Shown: piece after piece, positions 17,654-26,900 of the stretch
Layout: the number at the start of each line of letters is the position of its first letter
Numbering within the stretch: position 1 is the first letter of the stretch
From: an uncultured Clostridia bacterium
GTDB lineage: Bacteria; Bacillota; Clostridia; Peptostreptococcales; Anaerovoracaceae
DNA: 64,000 nucleotides
Reading direction: 5' to 3'
NCBI GenBank assembly: GCA_944383465.1
Contig: CALWPQ010000008.1
Location: forward strand, 1-64,000
Program-made: the position numbers and the translations under genes
Notes under the pieces: generated by a model
What the model saw: only the letters and a program-made list of their open reading frames with translations
Databases searched by the model: none
What the model was told of the DNA's origin: nothing

Positions 17654-18534
17654 ATGCAGTAGAGCAGGCGAGTAAATATACTCGCCCAATTTTTACGATA
17701 GCGCGTCGTTACGGAAGAGCGGAAGTAATTCCGGGTTCGGCGACTATATTTTTTGTAAATGAAGAAGGCTGGGCGGTGACTACCAAACAGGTGGCAAGGA
17801 TGATTGTCGATGCTGGAAACATAGAAAAGAAGTATGCGGAATTCAGAAAAAAGAGAAACGAAATTCCCGCAGGATATAATTTTGAAGAGCAGCTCAAGGC
17901 GCTGGAAACGCTGAACAAGTACAGCGATGATAAAATCTGCCAGCTCAAGGTTAATTTTGTAGATTGTGTAGATCGTATAAGCGGTGTGGAATGTAAGGTG
18001 CACCCGAAATACGATGTGGCGCTTGTTCATTTCAGCGGCTACGAAAGAATCGGATATAGCGGATATGCGACTTTTGCCGCTTCATCGGAGGCTGTAAAGC
18101 CGGGGAAATTTCTTTGCAGGCTCGGCTATCCGTTTCCTGAATTCCGCAACTTTAAATACGATGCTGAAAAAGATGATATAGTATGGACGGCGGAGAAGCT
18201 CAGAAGCCCGCGCTTTCCGGCTGAAGGTATGGTGACTCGCCTTATCGGCGAGCAGGACGGTGAAATAATAGGCATAGAGCTGAGCACACCCGGTTATAAA
18301 GGCGCGTCGGGCGGACCGCTTTTTGATCAGCGCGGTCTTGTCTACGGTATGCAGACAGGCGTGAGCCCAATAAATCTTGGCCAGTGTGTGCATATGGACA
18401 TAATAAAGGGCATGCTCAATAAAGAAGGCGTAAAATACTACGAAGATCAATACGGAGCAAAAAACTTCGGAGATCAGAGCTTTATCAGCATGGGAGCACC
18501 TTCAGGCACGGGAAACGGCGGCAAAATGAGTTAG
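17644..18534 (+). CDS. Trypsin-like (S1-fold) protein lacking the catalytic His
   Basis: The 296-residue protein has two of three chymotrypsin-fold catalytic landmarks: Y-D-V-A-L-V with Asp124, and G-A-S-G-G-P with Ser222. The strand where HtrA-like proteases read V-T-N-x-H-V reads V-T-T-K-Q-V here, placing Gln49 at the catalytic His. Between them is a charged insert (about 55-100). No signal peptide is seen, although its overlapping upstream partner is secreted. The ATG follows GGGAGG and overlaps the stalk gene; the PglF-like gene starts 21 bases later. It may be an inactive binding protein or use an atypical mechanism. The fold call rests on motifs only. Confidence 0.72.
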   Translation: MFVNAVEQASKYTRPIFTIARRYGRAEVIPGSATIFFVNEEGWAVTTKQVARMIVDAGNIEKKYAEFRKKRNEIPAGYNFEEQLKALETLNKYSDDKICQLKVNFVDCVDRISGVECKVHPKYDVALVHFSGYERIGYSGYATFAASSEAVKPGKFLCRLGYPFPEFRNFKYDAEKDDIVWTAEKLRSPRFPAEGMVTRLIGEQDGEIIGIELSTPGYKGASGGPLFDQRGLVYGMQTGVSPINLGQCVHMDIIKGMLNKEGVKYYEDQYGAKNFGDQSFISMGAPSGTGNGGKMS

Positions 18535-18555
18535 AGTTAGAAAGGCGAAAAGCAG

Positions 18556-20460
18556 ATGATAAAATATTCGAGAATAGCAGGACTTATGCTCGTAGACCTG
18601 CTGATCGTAAATTTTTCATATATATTTGCACTACTTCTGAGATTTGAATTCGAGGTTAACAGCAATCAGTTTAATCAGTATTTTACCGTTTACGCGGATA
18701 ATATTGTACCGCTTACAGCTGCGGCGCTTATCGCTTTTGCTATGGTCGGCATATACACGAGCATATGGCGCTACGCGGGCTCGGATGAGCTTGTAAAAAT
18801 AGGAATAGGCTCGATTTTGGCTTCGGTTTTCGGACTGGCCTTTATTTCGATAGCAAGACCGATGACGATACTTCCGAGAAGTGTGTATATTATTTCAGCG
18901 ATGATGATGTTCGTACTCGTCGCGTGCACGCGCTATGCGTACAGATTTATCAGAAATCTGAGACATCCGGGTACTTTTAACACTATATTCCTGAACGTCG
19001 GAAAAAAAGAGCTGATAGGCAGCAATATGACGAAAGTTATGATTGTCGGTGCAGGTGACGCCGGGGCTTCGATAATAAAGGAAATAAAGCAGCATCCTGA
19101 GTATAATAAAAAGGTTGCTGTTGCGATTGACGATGACTCGAGAAAGATCGGCAAGCGGATATCAGGAGTAAAAATCGCGGCAGACCGTTCAAAAATAAAG
19201 ACTATGGCGCGGAAAAAGGGCATTGACGAGATAATTGTGGCGATTCCGTCAGCAAACCATAAGGAAATACAGAATATACTGAATGAATGCAACAAGACTA
19301 AGTGCAAAATAAAGGTACTGCCGTCGCTCGGCGAGCTCATCAATGGCGATGTCAGCGTGAGTCACCTGCGAGATGTCGAGATTGAGGATCTGCTCGGCCG
19401 CGACCCTGTAAAAGTAAATCTGCGCGAGATTTCGGGATATCTTGAAGAAAAAATTGTTCTCGTTACAGGTGGAGGCGGCTCGATAGGCTCTGAGCTTTGC
19501 AGACAGATAGCGAGGTTTCGTCCGCGCAGGATTATCGCGATGGACATATACGAAAACACTGTATTTGAGCTTGCAAATGAAATGAAGTCCAAATATCCGC
19601 AGCTTGAATTTGAAGTGGTGATAGGCTCGGTGCGGAGCAGGGAGCGCGTACACGAGGTATTTGAAAAATACAAGCCGCATGTTGTGTTTCATGCCGCTGC
19701 GCATAAGCATGTGCCGCTGATGGAAAAAAACCCGAAAGAGGCAATAAAAAATAATATTATTGGCACCAAAAATCTTATAGATATGGCGGATGAATATTCG
19801 GTATCGAAGTTTGTACTGATTTCCACTGATAAGGCGGTGAATCCGACGAATGTGATGGGAGCGACTAAGCGCGCCGGGGAAATGATGCTGCAGGAAAAGA
19901 GCACGCATTCGCGGACAAGCTATACGGCAGTGCGTTTTGGCAATGTGCTCGGCAGCAATGGCTCTGTAATACCAATTTTCAGAAAACAGATTGAAAACGG
20001 CGGTCCGGTCACAGTTACTCATCCTGATATTACGAGGTATTTTATGACGATACCTGAGGCCGTGCAGCTCGTAATACAGGCGGGAGCTATGGCGGACGGC
20101 GGCGAGATATTCGTGCTCGATATGGGAGAGCCGGTCAGAATAATGGATCTTGCGGAGAATATCATAAGGCTTTCGGGCTATATTCCGAGGGTTGATATAG
20201 ATATAGAAATTACCGGCCTTCGTCCGGGAGAAAAGCTCTATGAAGAGCTGCTCCTCGATGAAGAGAATATGAAGAAAACGGCGCACCAGAAAATATATGT
20301 TGAACGTCCGCTGCCGATAGACCCGGAGCTAAATAGGCTGCTTTCGGGAGAAGACGGCATAACGCTTGAGGAAAGAATAGAAGAAGTGGTAAAAGGAAGC
20401 GACAGCGAAGCAAAAGAATGGCTGCATACGCTTGTTAAGAGTTATACGCCGCAGAATTAG
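18556..20460 (+). CDS. Membrane-bound nucleotide-sugar 4,6-dehydratase (PglF/CapD/FlaA1 type)
   Basis: The 634-residue enzyme begins with four transmembrane helices (about 1-120), followed by a first Rossmann domain (V-M-I-V-G-A-G-D-A-G-A near 157-168) and the catalytic extended SDR domain from about 295. That domain has the V-T-G-G-G-G-S-I-G-S-E NAD motif, I-S-T-D-K-A-V-N-P-T-N-V-M-G-A-T-K-R (Met in place of the usual SDR Tyr, as in PglF/CapD) and G-L-R-P-G-E-K-L-Y-E-E-L-L near the C-terminus. It removes water from UDP-GlcNAc to give the 4-keto-6-deoxy sugar, the first step of bacillosamine-like synthesis. The aminotransferase, acetyltransferase and phosphoglycosyl transferase that would follow are at 6.4-12.7 kb. 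Confidence 0.93.
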   Translation: MIKYSRIAGLMLVDLLIVNFSYIFALLLRFEFEVNSNQFNQYFTVYADNIVPLTAAALIAFAMVGIYTSIWRYAGSDELVKIGIGSILASVFGLAFISIARPMTILPRSVYIISAMMMFVLVACTRYAYRFIRNLRHPGTFNTIFLNVGKKELIGSNMTKVMIVGAGDAGASIIKEIKQHPEYNKKVAVAIDDDSRKIGKRISGVKIAADRSKIKTMARKKGIDEIIVAIPSANHKEIQNILNECNKTKCKIKVLPSLGELINGDVSVSHLRDVEIEDLLGRDPVKVNLREISGYLEEKIVLVTGGGGSIGSELCRQIARFRPRRIIAMDIYENTVFELANEMKSKYPQLEFEVVIGSVRSRERVHEVFEKYKPHVVFHAAAHKHVPLMEKNPKEAIKNNIIGTKNLIDMADEYSVSKFVLISTDKAVNPTNVMGATKRAGEMMLQEKSTHSRTSYTAVRFGNVLGSNGSVIPIFRKQIENGGPVTVTHPDITRYFMTIPEAVQLVIQAGAMADGGEIFVLDMGEPVRIMDLAENIIRLSGYIPRVDIDIEITGLRPGEKLYEELLLDEENMKKTAHQKIYVERPLPIDPELNRLLSGEDGITLEERIEEVVKGSDSEAKEWLHTLVKSYTPQN

Positions 20461-20462
20461 TA

Positions 20463-20492
20463 AATCCCCCGAATCAAAACGGGGGATTTTTG
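20463..20492. terminator. Bidirectional terminator
   Basis: AATCCCCC and GGGGGATT (20463-20470, 20481-20488) form an 8-bp stem followed by TTTTT. It separates the dehydratase gene from the convergent PhzF-like gene. Confidence 0.88.
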
Positions 20493-20498
20493 TATCTT

Positions 20499-21359
20499 TT
20501 ATTTCCAGTCACCTTCCGATACAGTGTACGAAGTACCGCCGACTTCTATCTTGTAAATTCCGTTATTGAGCTCGGCATTTACATACAGCACGGAGGGCCT
20601 TCCCATTTCGCTGCCTTGACTCACGCGGTAATTTAACTTATCTTTGCCGAAGAAGTTGTATTTAAGGAGATAGGCTGCAAGGTCGCCATTAGCGCTGCCT
20701 GTAGCAGGATCCTCGAGGAATCCCGTATCCTCCATAAATGTGCGGACTCTGATATCTCCGTTTTCATCTTCGCAGAATACGAGCAGATTGCAAGCTGCAT
20801 AATCATCTATGAACTTTTGGCGCATAGGGTGGTTGACACTGCATCTTTCGATGGCGTCGATGCTTTTTAGAGGTACGATAAAGCTTTCGAGTCCCGTAGA
20901 AACCCATTGAGAAGGAAAATCGGTTCTTATGTCATCTGCGTTTATCGAAAGGGCATCGGCTGTTGCTTTTGGGTTATCAACAAGCATTCCGAATTCAGGC
21001 TGATTCTGGCTCATAGTCATTATGCCGCCTGCTGATGTTTCGACAGGGATTGGACCTGCACCGAGATTTAAGATGATTTTTTTAGCTTTCCCGCCTTCAA
21101 ACACTTCGTTTATAATGTGCGCTGTTCCGAGCGTAGGATGGCCCGCAAAAGGCACCTCTATGTCAGGTGTAAATATTCTTACATTATAACCGCCGTTTGG
21201 CTGCTTATCAGAAAGAATAAAAGAAGTTTCGGAGAAATGCATTTCTTTGGCAATCTTAAGCATCTCTTCCTTGCTTATTTCGCGGTCGGGGATGAATACA
21301 GCAAGCTGGTTTCCCTGATATTTTGCTTCAGCAAATACATCGACAATGTAGAATTTCAT
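20499..21359 (-). CDS. PhzF-family isomerase-like protein
   Basis: The 286-residue protein starts F-Y-I-V-D-V-F and continues Y-x-G-N-Q-L-A-V-F, the usual PhzF opening. It contains M-H-F-S-E-T-S-F with the conserved Glu45-type catalytic residue, D-I-E-V-P-F-A-G-H-P-T-L-G-T-A and, near the C-terminus, E-D-P-A-T-G-S-A-N-G. These are the conserved active-site segments of the diaminopimelate-epimerase-like fold. Characterised PhzF isomerises dihydro-3-hydroxyanthranilate in phenazine synthesis, but most family members are of unknown substrate, and no other phenazine gene is present here. The SD is GAAAGGAG. A terminator hairpin sits in its leader. Confidence 0.9.
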   Translation of the reverse strand: MKFYIVDVFAEAKYQGNQLAVFIPDREISKEEMLKIAKEMHFSETSFILSDKQPNGGYNVRIFTPDIEVPFAGHPTLGTAHIINEVFEGGKAKKIILNLGAGPIPVETSAGGIMTMSQNQPEFGMLVDNPKATADALSINADDIRTDFPSQWVSTGLESFIVPLKSIDAIERCSVNHPMRQKFIDDYAACNLLVFCEDENGDIRVRTFMEDTGFLEDPATGSANGDLAAYLLKYNFFGKDKLNYRVSQGSEMGRPSVLYVNAELNNGIYKIEVGGTSYTVSEGDWK

Positions 21360-21386
21360 AATTTTCTCCTTTCATTTAAAAAAATA

Positions 21387-21417
21387 ACTTCCGATACCAT
21401 AATGATATATCGGAAGT
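21387..21417 (-). terminator. Intrinsic terminator in the PhzF-like gene leader
   Basis: On the minus strand ACTTCCGATA...TATCGGAAGT (21417-21408 and 21396-21387) is followed by TATTTTTTTAAA. It ends the upstream reductase transcript about 28 bases before the PhzF-like start, or acts as an attenuator if transcription comes from further upstream. Confidence 0.75.
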
Positions 21418-21489
21418 CATATTCAAGCAAGCATAGTATTGTTTGCCAAACAATTTTGTGCGGCTTTTAAGTTTTGAATTATGAATATA

Positions 21490-22227
21490 TTAGTCATCAC
21501 AGCCGTGGTCGCTGTTGTTTACAGTATATCTGAGCCAGAGCGTACTTCCGTCGAATATATCTGCACTTTTGAGAGTAAAGCTGACAGGCGTATCGTTTCC
21601 GAGCTTTCCGGTTTCAAACGATGAAGGCTGTTCTGACGAACCGTCAGCAACAGGAGCAACTACAAGACTTACTTCATCACACAGGCCCTCCTGAATGAAA
21701 GTCCAGTTGAGCACACCGCCACCGCCGAGCATAATGCTTTTGAATCCAAAAAGAGTGGGCAGCTTTTCGAGGGCAAGTTTGGCGTCGAGCGCCTCTTTTC
21801 CGGCGATAATATACGGTATGTTCAGGCGACGCAGCAAATCCTTATAGGAGTTGGACGCTTTTTCGGTAATTACTTCGATTACATATGCGATGCCTTCGTA
21901 CTCAATATAATTCTTTTCCCAGCCGAGTTTGCCAGACGGGTCTATGGAAATATAATATCTGTCTTTTCCGGTCTGGGGCACAAAATCGCCGGCAGGAACT
22001 AAAGGGGCGTTTTCATCCAGCTTTGGCTCTTTAAAAAACGTGAAGTTCTTGTCAGTGGTGACTCTGCCGGAAAGCCAGCCTTCCATATTGTAACCACCTT
22101 TGTTTCTCATAGAAATATCATCAAAAATAGTGCCGGATACGCCAAATTCCGGAGTATCCATAAAATTGCCCCAAATTTTCCCGTCTACGGATGTTGCCAT
22201 ATGGCAGAATATAAACGGTCTTTTCAT
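21490..22227 (-). CDS. Dihydrofolate-reductase-like protein (RibD C-terminal domain)
   Basis: The 245-residue protein has the RibD_C/DHFR-like reductase fold: an N-terminal H-M-A-T-S-V-D-G-K-I-W-G, matching the family's S-x-D-G-K substrate/NADPH loop, and a central M-L-G-G-G-G-V-L-N-W NADPH-binding glycine stretch followed by G-L-C-D-E-V-S-L-V-V-A-P. It should be an NAD(P)H-dependent reductase; a role in riboflavin synthesis is not supported because no other rib gene is here and the deaminase domain is missing. A good SD (TTAGGAGG) precedes the ATG. It lies downstream of the MocR-type regulator on the same strand. Confidence 0.85.
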   Translation of the reverse strand: MKRPFIFCHMATSVDGKIWGNFMDTPEFGVSGTIFDDISMRNKGGYNMEGWLSGRVTTDKNFTFFKEPKLDENAPLVPAGDFVPQTGKDRYYISIDPSGKLGWEKNYIEYEGIAYVIEVITEKASNSYKDLLRRLNIPYIIAGKEALDAKLALEKLPTLFGFKSIMLGGGGVLNWTFIQEGLCDEVSLVVAPVADGSSEQPSSFETGKLGNDTPVSFTLKSADIFDGSTLWLRYTVNNSDHGCDD

Positions 22228-22258
22228 TTTGTCTACCTCCTAACATATGCGATAAAAA

Positions 22259-22283
22259 CTATACTATATTTTTTATAGTATAG
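22259..22283 (-). promoter_or_regulatory. AT-rich 10-bp palindrome upstream of the reductase gene
   Basis: CTATACTATA and TATAGTATAG (22259-22268, 22274-22283) are perfect inverted arms around TTTTT, 32 bases before the reductase ATG. On the minus strand GTTTTTATC follows, so it could be a weak terminator for the MocR gene or an operator over a -10-like TATACT. Confidence 0.5.
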
Positions 22284-22325
22284 CGCTGCAAAGAGGGCAA
22301 GTCAATGAAAAAGGGCGAAGCATTG

Positions 22326-23699
22326 TTAATCTGAAGCTTCAAGGATTTCGCGCAGAGCGACACAGGCGCGCGCAAGCTCTTCGTTAGTTTTTGGAGTACA
22401 TACCGAGAGACGCGCGCCTGAGACCGGAACGCTTTTGCCCACGGCGAAATGCTCGCTGCCATATATGAGAACGCCTTTTTCGAGAGCGCGCTTTTCAAAT
22501 TCGGCGCTGCTTTTACCTTTAGGCAGGATAAGCCATTTGCATAGCGCCTGACTGTCGCCGAGAAGCTGATAGTTTCCGAGCACGGATTCGGCAATACGAT
22601 TTCTTTCCCGCAGCATTGCTTTTCGCCTTGTGAGGAGTGATTCATACTTGCCTGAAAGTATGAGCCGTGCGGAAAGCTCAGATAAAAATGCAGAAGATTC
22701 GAGATTGATATTATAAAAGGCCCTTTCGACAGCGTCGCGGTATTTATCGCAGGCAGTTATATAAGCTTGGCGGAGAGAAGAACTCAGGCATTTTGACAGG
22801 CTGAGAAAGAAAATTGATTGCTCAGGCACGCGGCTGTAAATGCTGTCTTTGGGTTCGTCCGTAAGAAGTGCGCTGTAGCCGTCTTCGATAACTATGAGAT
22901 TATATTCTGCCGCCATTTTTGCAATCATGTCGCGGCAAGCTTCCGACATACTGTGCATAGTAGGATTCTGATAATCTGGAATTATGTAAAGCCCTTTAAT
23001 ACCTTCGTTTTTTACAGCGTAACGTATACCCTCTTTAGACATTTCGCCGTTTTCCTGTTTTATGGGAATGAGTCTGATTCCGAGCATGCTGGCAAGGCTT
23101 ATTATACCCGGATATACGAGCGGGTCAACACCGAGACGGTCACCGGGTTTAAAAATGCTGAAAAGCGCCCCGGCAATTGCATTTTGCCCACCGTTTGCAA
23201 ATATGATTTTATCAGGAGTTACGCTGCATTTTGCTTGTTTTAAGAGATGGGCGCCGGCCTCGTTCTGCCAGTATTCGGCGCCTGAACGATATTGCAGCAG
23301 GCTGCCAAATTCACTTTCATTTGTCATTTCTCTTATGAGCAGGCGCATTTCGTCGTTGTTTTCGTCGGCGGGCATTATACCGCCAAGGTCGATGATGTTT
23401 TCGTCGGCAGGCGTCATTTTATTTACCATATGATAAGAGACAAAAGTGCCGGAGCCGACACTGCTTTTAAGAAAACCTTTATCGGAACAAATTTTAAACG
23501 CGCGGGCGACTGTACTCAGATTGACATCGAGGAAGTCCGCAAGCTCCCTCTGCGGCGGCAGCTTTGTTCCGGGTTTGATTTGGCCGCTGGCAATGTCAGC
23601 TTCCAGTTTATTTGCGAGAGCTATGTAGAGCGGTGTATCGCCTTTGGTAAGAGTCGGCCTCCATGACATAGGATAATCGTCAAAGGAATTATACGGCAT
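22326..23699 (-). CDS. MocR-type regulator: GntR DNA-binding domain fused to a PLP aminotransferase domain
   Basis: The chosen ATG at 23699 follows AAAGGAG; the frame is open 16 codons further but lacks an SD. The 457-residue protein has a winged-helix GntR domain at about 20-95 (P-L-Y-I-A-L-A-N-K-L, G-Q-I-K-P-G-T-K-L-P-P-Q-R-E-L-A, N-L-S-T-V-A-R-A). A fold-type I aminotransferase domain follows, with N-G-G-Q-N-A-I, I-P-D-Y-Q-N-P-T and the PLP lysine in S-L-S-K-C. MocR regulators bind PLP-linked ligands and usually control a neighbouring or divergent gene. Here the candidates are the divergent SLH carboxypeptidase and the downstream reductase. A perfect palindrome upstream (23763-23783) may be its operator. 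Confidence 0.9.
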   Translation of the reverse strand: MPYNSFDDYPMSWRPTLTKGDTPLYIALANKLEADIASGQIKPGTKLPPQRELADFLDVNLSTVARAFKICSDKGFLKSSVGSGTFVSYHMVNKMTPADENIIDLGGIMPADENNDEMRLLIREMTNESEFGSLLQYRSGAEYWQNEAGAHLLKQAKCSVTPDKIIFANGGQNAIAGALFSIFKPGDRLGVDPLVYPGIISLASMLGIRLIPIKQENGEMSKEGIRYAVKNEGIKGLYIIPDYQNPTMHSMSEACRDMIAKMAAEYNLIVIEDGYSALLTDEPKDSIYSRVPEQSIFFLSLSKCLSSSLRQAYITACDKYRDAVERAFYNINLESSAFLSELSARLILSGKYESLLTRRKAMLRERNRIAESVLGNYQLLGDSQALCKWLILPKGKSSAEFEKRALEKGVLIYGSEHFAVGKSVPVSGARLSVCTPKTNEELARACVALREILEASD

Positions 23700-23762
23700 A
23701 GCAAATCTCCTTTCCGTTTTATATTTTCGCAGTTTTTCTGCATACAAAGCGTCAATTGTTTT

Positions 23763-23783
23763 GATATAATTGTATATTATATC
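23763..23783. promoter_or_regulatory. Perfect palindrome, candidate operator of the MocR-type gene
   Basis: GATATAAT-TGTAT-ATTATATC has 8-bp perfect arms and lies in the divergent region about 64 bases upstream of the MocR-type start. It contains -10-like TATAAT sequences on both strands. Confidence 0.45.
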
Positions 23784-23855
23784 TGCGGCAAAAGCAATTG
23801 CGCGTCTGGAAATAGGCGGTTATATTTTTTTTTAAGAAATTTTTTAAAAAAGGGC

Positions 23856-23884
23856 TTGCATAATAGTGCAAGATAGTGTATAGT
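23856..23884 (+). promoter_or_regulatory. Promoter with overlapping operator-like inverted repeat
   Basis: TTGCAT (23856-23861), 17 bases and TATAGT (23879-23884) form a sigma-A type promoter for the SLH carboxypeptidase. An inverted repeat CTTGCA-N6-TGCAAG (23855-23872) covers the -35 box, a usual place for a repressor site. Confidence 0.65.
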
Positions 23885-23942
23885 TATGTCTATGCAATAA
23901 ATATACGTGCAAATTTATAATTATCCAAAGGAGGTTCGCAAA

Positions 23943-26900
23943 ATGGCGAAGCAAAAAGAAATAAGCAAAATTATTGCTCTGATGCTTGTGCTCTCAATGC
24001 TCGTTACGCTTATCACATTTGTTCCGACGGCAAATGTCTACGCGGATGAGCAGACAGCATCGGAGCAGGCTACTTTTGAGAATACGAGCGATGACGGAGG
24101 GCTTGATGTTATAAATCTCTGTGAAGAGAGAACATTTAAGGCGATGATACCGATTTCATCAGCAAGCAGTATTGATAAATCAAACATAGTGTGGTCTCTT
24201 GACAGAAATACAGCAAAGCCGTATGTGGATGCGGCGTTGTACCCTAATCAGACTGATGGCGGAGAGCTCAGCGAATGGACTCTTTCCGGGGGTACAGGAA
24301 ATCTTTTCAGCGATGTGACTACGGAAATCGAAACAGTGGGCGGGCAGGATTACCTTACAGTGGAATTCACGGCCAGCGCATACTTCCAAAACAGCAGAAC
24401 AGGTGAAATTTTAGATACCGCGCCGCACAGCAGCGGAGGAGAATATCTTGATGTGTGCGGTACGTTCGACCTTACTGCAAAACAGGATGGTGAAGAGGTA
24501 GGAAAAGTTGAAGTTAATATAGTTCCTTATGATACTTTCCGCACAATGGAGCAGATATATGAAGAGCTTGATGATATGGTAACATATGCGGAAGAAAATA
24601 CGGATATTTATGTAGAAAAGTATTCGATGGGTAAATCATCCGGCGTTATATACGAAGCGCTCGATATGCCTTATATCATTATTGCAAAAGACAGCGAGGC
24701 TGTGGAAAGCTGGCTTGAATTTACGAATGAAGCTGAAGAAAATCCGGAGGAAGTGCTCGCAGATATAGAGAGCGGAGCATACAACGATATTAAGGTTCCG
24801 GTGATGTTTTCCAATATTCACTCCAATGAGGTAGCGGCGGTGGACGGCATTATGGAATTCGCCTGGACCATCATAAAGGCGGCAGACGATGAAAATAACG
24901 GAAATATTCCGTATGATACGCTGACAGCTTTTACGGAAGCAGGAGAAACTCAGCTTGCAGCCGAAATGGGACCTGTGGGAGCTGCCGGCAGCACTGCTGT
25001 GCCTGATCTCGTAAAAGAAACGGCCACATATCTTGGATTTTTAAAAGCAGGAAATAGAGTTTCCGGCGAGATTGATCTCGAAACATACTATAATGTAGAA
25101 GAGCAGATAATGAATGTGGATGAGCTTCTCGATGATGTATTCTTCATTCTCGTTCCGGAAGAAAACGTAGAAGGCAGAACATATATAACGCGTGCGGCGT
25201 CAAACGGCTATGATCTTAACCGTGACAATTCGTTCCAGACGACGCCGGAGACGCAGAATATGCAAAAGCTCATAGGAACGTACAATCCGGTGAGCCTTAC
25301 AGAATACCACGGCATGGTAAAGACTTTTCAGGTAGAACCTTGCGATCCGCCGCATGAGCCGAATTTTGAATACGATCTGCTTGCGGAGCATCTGATGACA
25401 GGCGGCGAGGCGCTGGGTATTGCGGCAGTTGCGAACAACGATCAATACAACAGCTATACGACGCCGCAGAGAGATTATCTGAAATATACAGGAAACAAGA
25501 CTGGAGACGGCGAATACGAAACTCATTGGGACAGCCCGTGGGATGATATGTCAACATCGTACACGCCTCAGTTTGCAATGCTTCACGGTACTGTGGCATA
25601 TACCGTAGAGCTGCCGGGCTATAATGATGCCGGAGCTGAGCTTGTAAAGTACGGATGTATCGGCCAGTCTGATTATATAGCGGAAGAAAAGCTTGAATAT
25701 CTTGAGGCGCAGATCGGTATTTTTAAGCGGGGAGTAAACAACGAAAACTCAGACGCTAAGGAACTGGTAGGACAGTGGTTCTGCGATCAGTACGATGTGG
25801 AAGGTGCCGAAATGGAACTTTTCAGACCGGAATACAAGGGAGAGGGCGAAAATGGAAACTTCTATCCTGAGTTTTACATTATTCCGCTCGACGCAGCAAA
25901 TCAGAAAAATTTAAAGGCTGCTTACGATATGATGGAATGGCTTTCGAGAAATGATGTGAAGATAAATATCACAGATGCGCCTTACACTTATGACGGAGTA
26001 ACTTATCCGGCGGGAACGATGATTGTTTCCATGCACCAGGCTAAGCGTTCTGTCGCTAACAGCGCGCTCTATGACGGTACGCTTATAACATCATGGACGG
26101 GTCTTTATTCTGAGGGCATAACATCGTTCGCACAGACGCGCGGCTTTGATATGGTAACAGTAGCAAAGGAAGCGGAGTTTGATGAAGTAATGAAGGTGTG
26201 CGGCGGCGATATGGATTACGATGCATGCGTAAGCTATATCAATTCCAAAACCTCACAGTTTACGGGCACTACGGGAAGAGACGTCATAATCAAGAACACC
26301 TCTTCAGATACAGCTGCGGCAGTAAACAAATTGCTTGCGAGCGGCGATAAAGTAGGAATGGTAACCGATGAAGACAGCATATATTACGGCGATTTCATCT
26401 GTTCATACAAATCATGGCAGAAGGTAAAAGACAAATACATGCTGACGGGAATAGGAATTGCGGGCCAAAATGCAAGCTTCCCGACGGCAATTGTGATAGA
26501 AAAAGCTCCGAGCGTATATATTACGGGCGCATCGGGTGAGAACAAAAGCGGCTTTATCTACGCAGGAAGAGTAGCAAATGCCAACTGGAATTATGACCGT
26601 GTGGCAATGGAAGTGATGAATTTTAAAACGGTGAGCGATCCGGACAGTGCGGATGTCATCATAGGGGCTTCGAGCCTTAACAGCAGTGCGCTTGCAGCTG
26701 TTAAAAGCGGTACGCCTTACATTGGATACGGAAGCAGAGCTAACCAGGCAAGCGGAGCGATAGGATTGTTTGAGTCGGGAGAGGTATCATACAGCAGCTG
26801 CGCAAGCGGCAGTATGGATACGCTGGGCTTTGTGATCTATCCTGAAACGACTCTTGTAAACGCAAATCATGTACAGTCCGGAGATGAAATGCTTTACGGC

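Noticed and set aside
19249..20286. Long antisense frame (345 codons) opposite the dehydratase gene
   Set aside because: No SD, no family-like sequence, rich in His/Arg/Tyr as expected from reading the complement of a biased gene.
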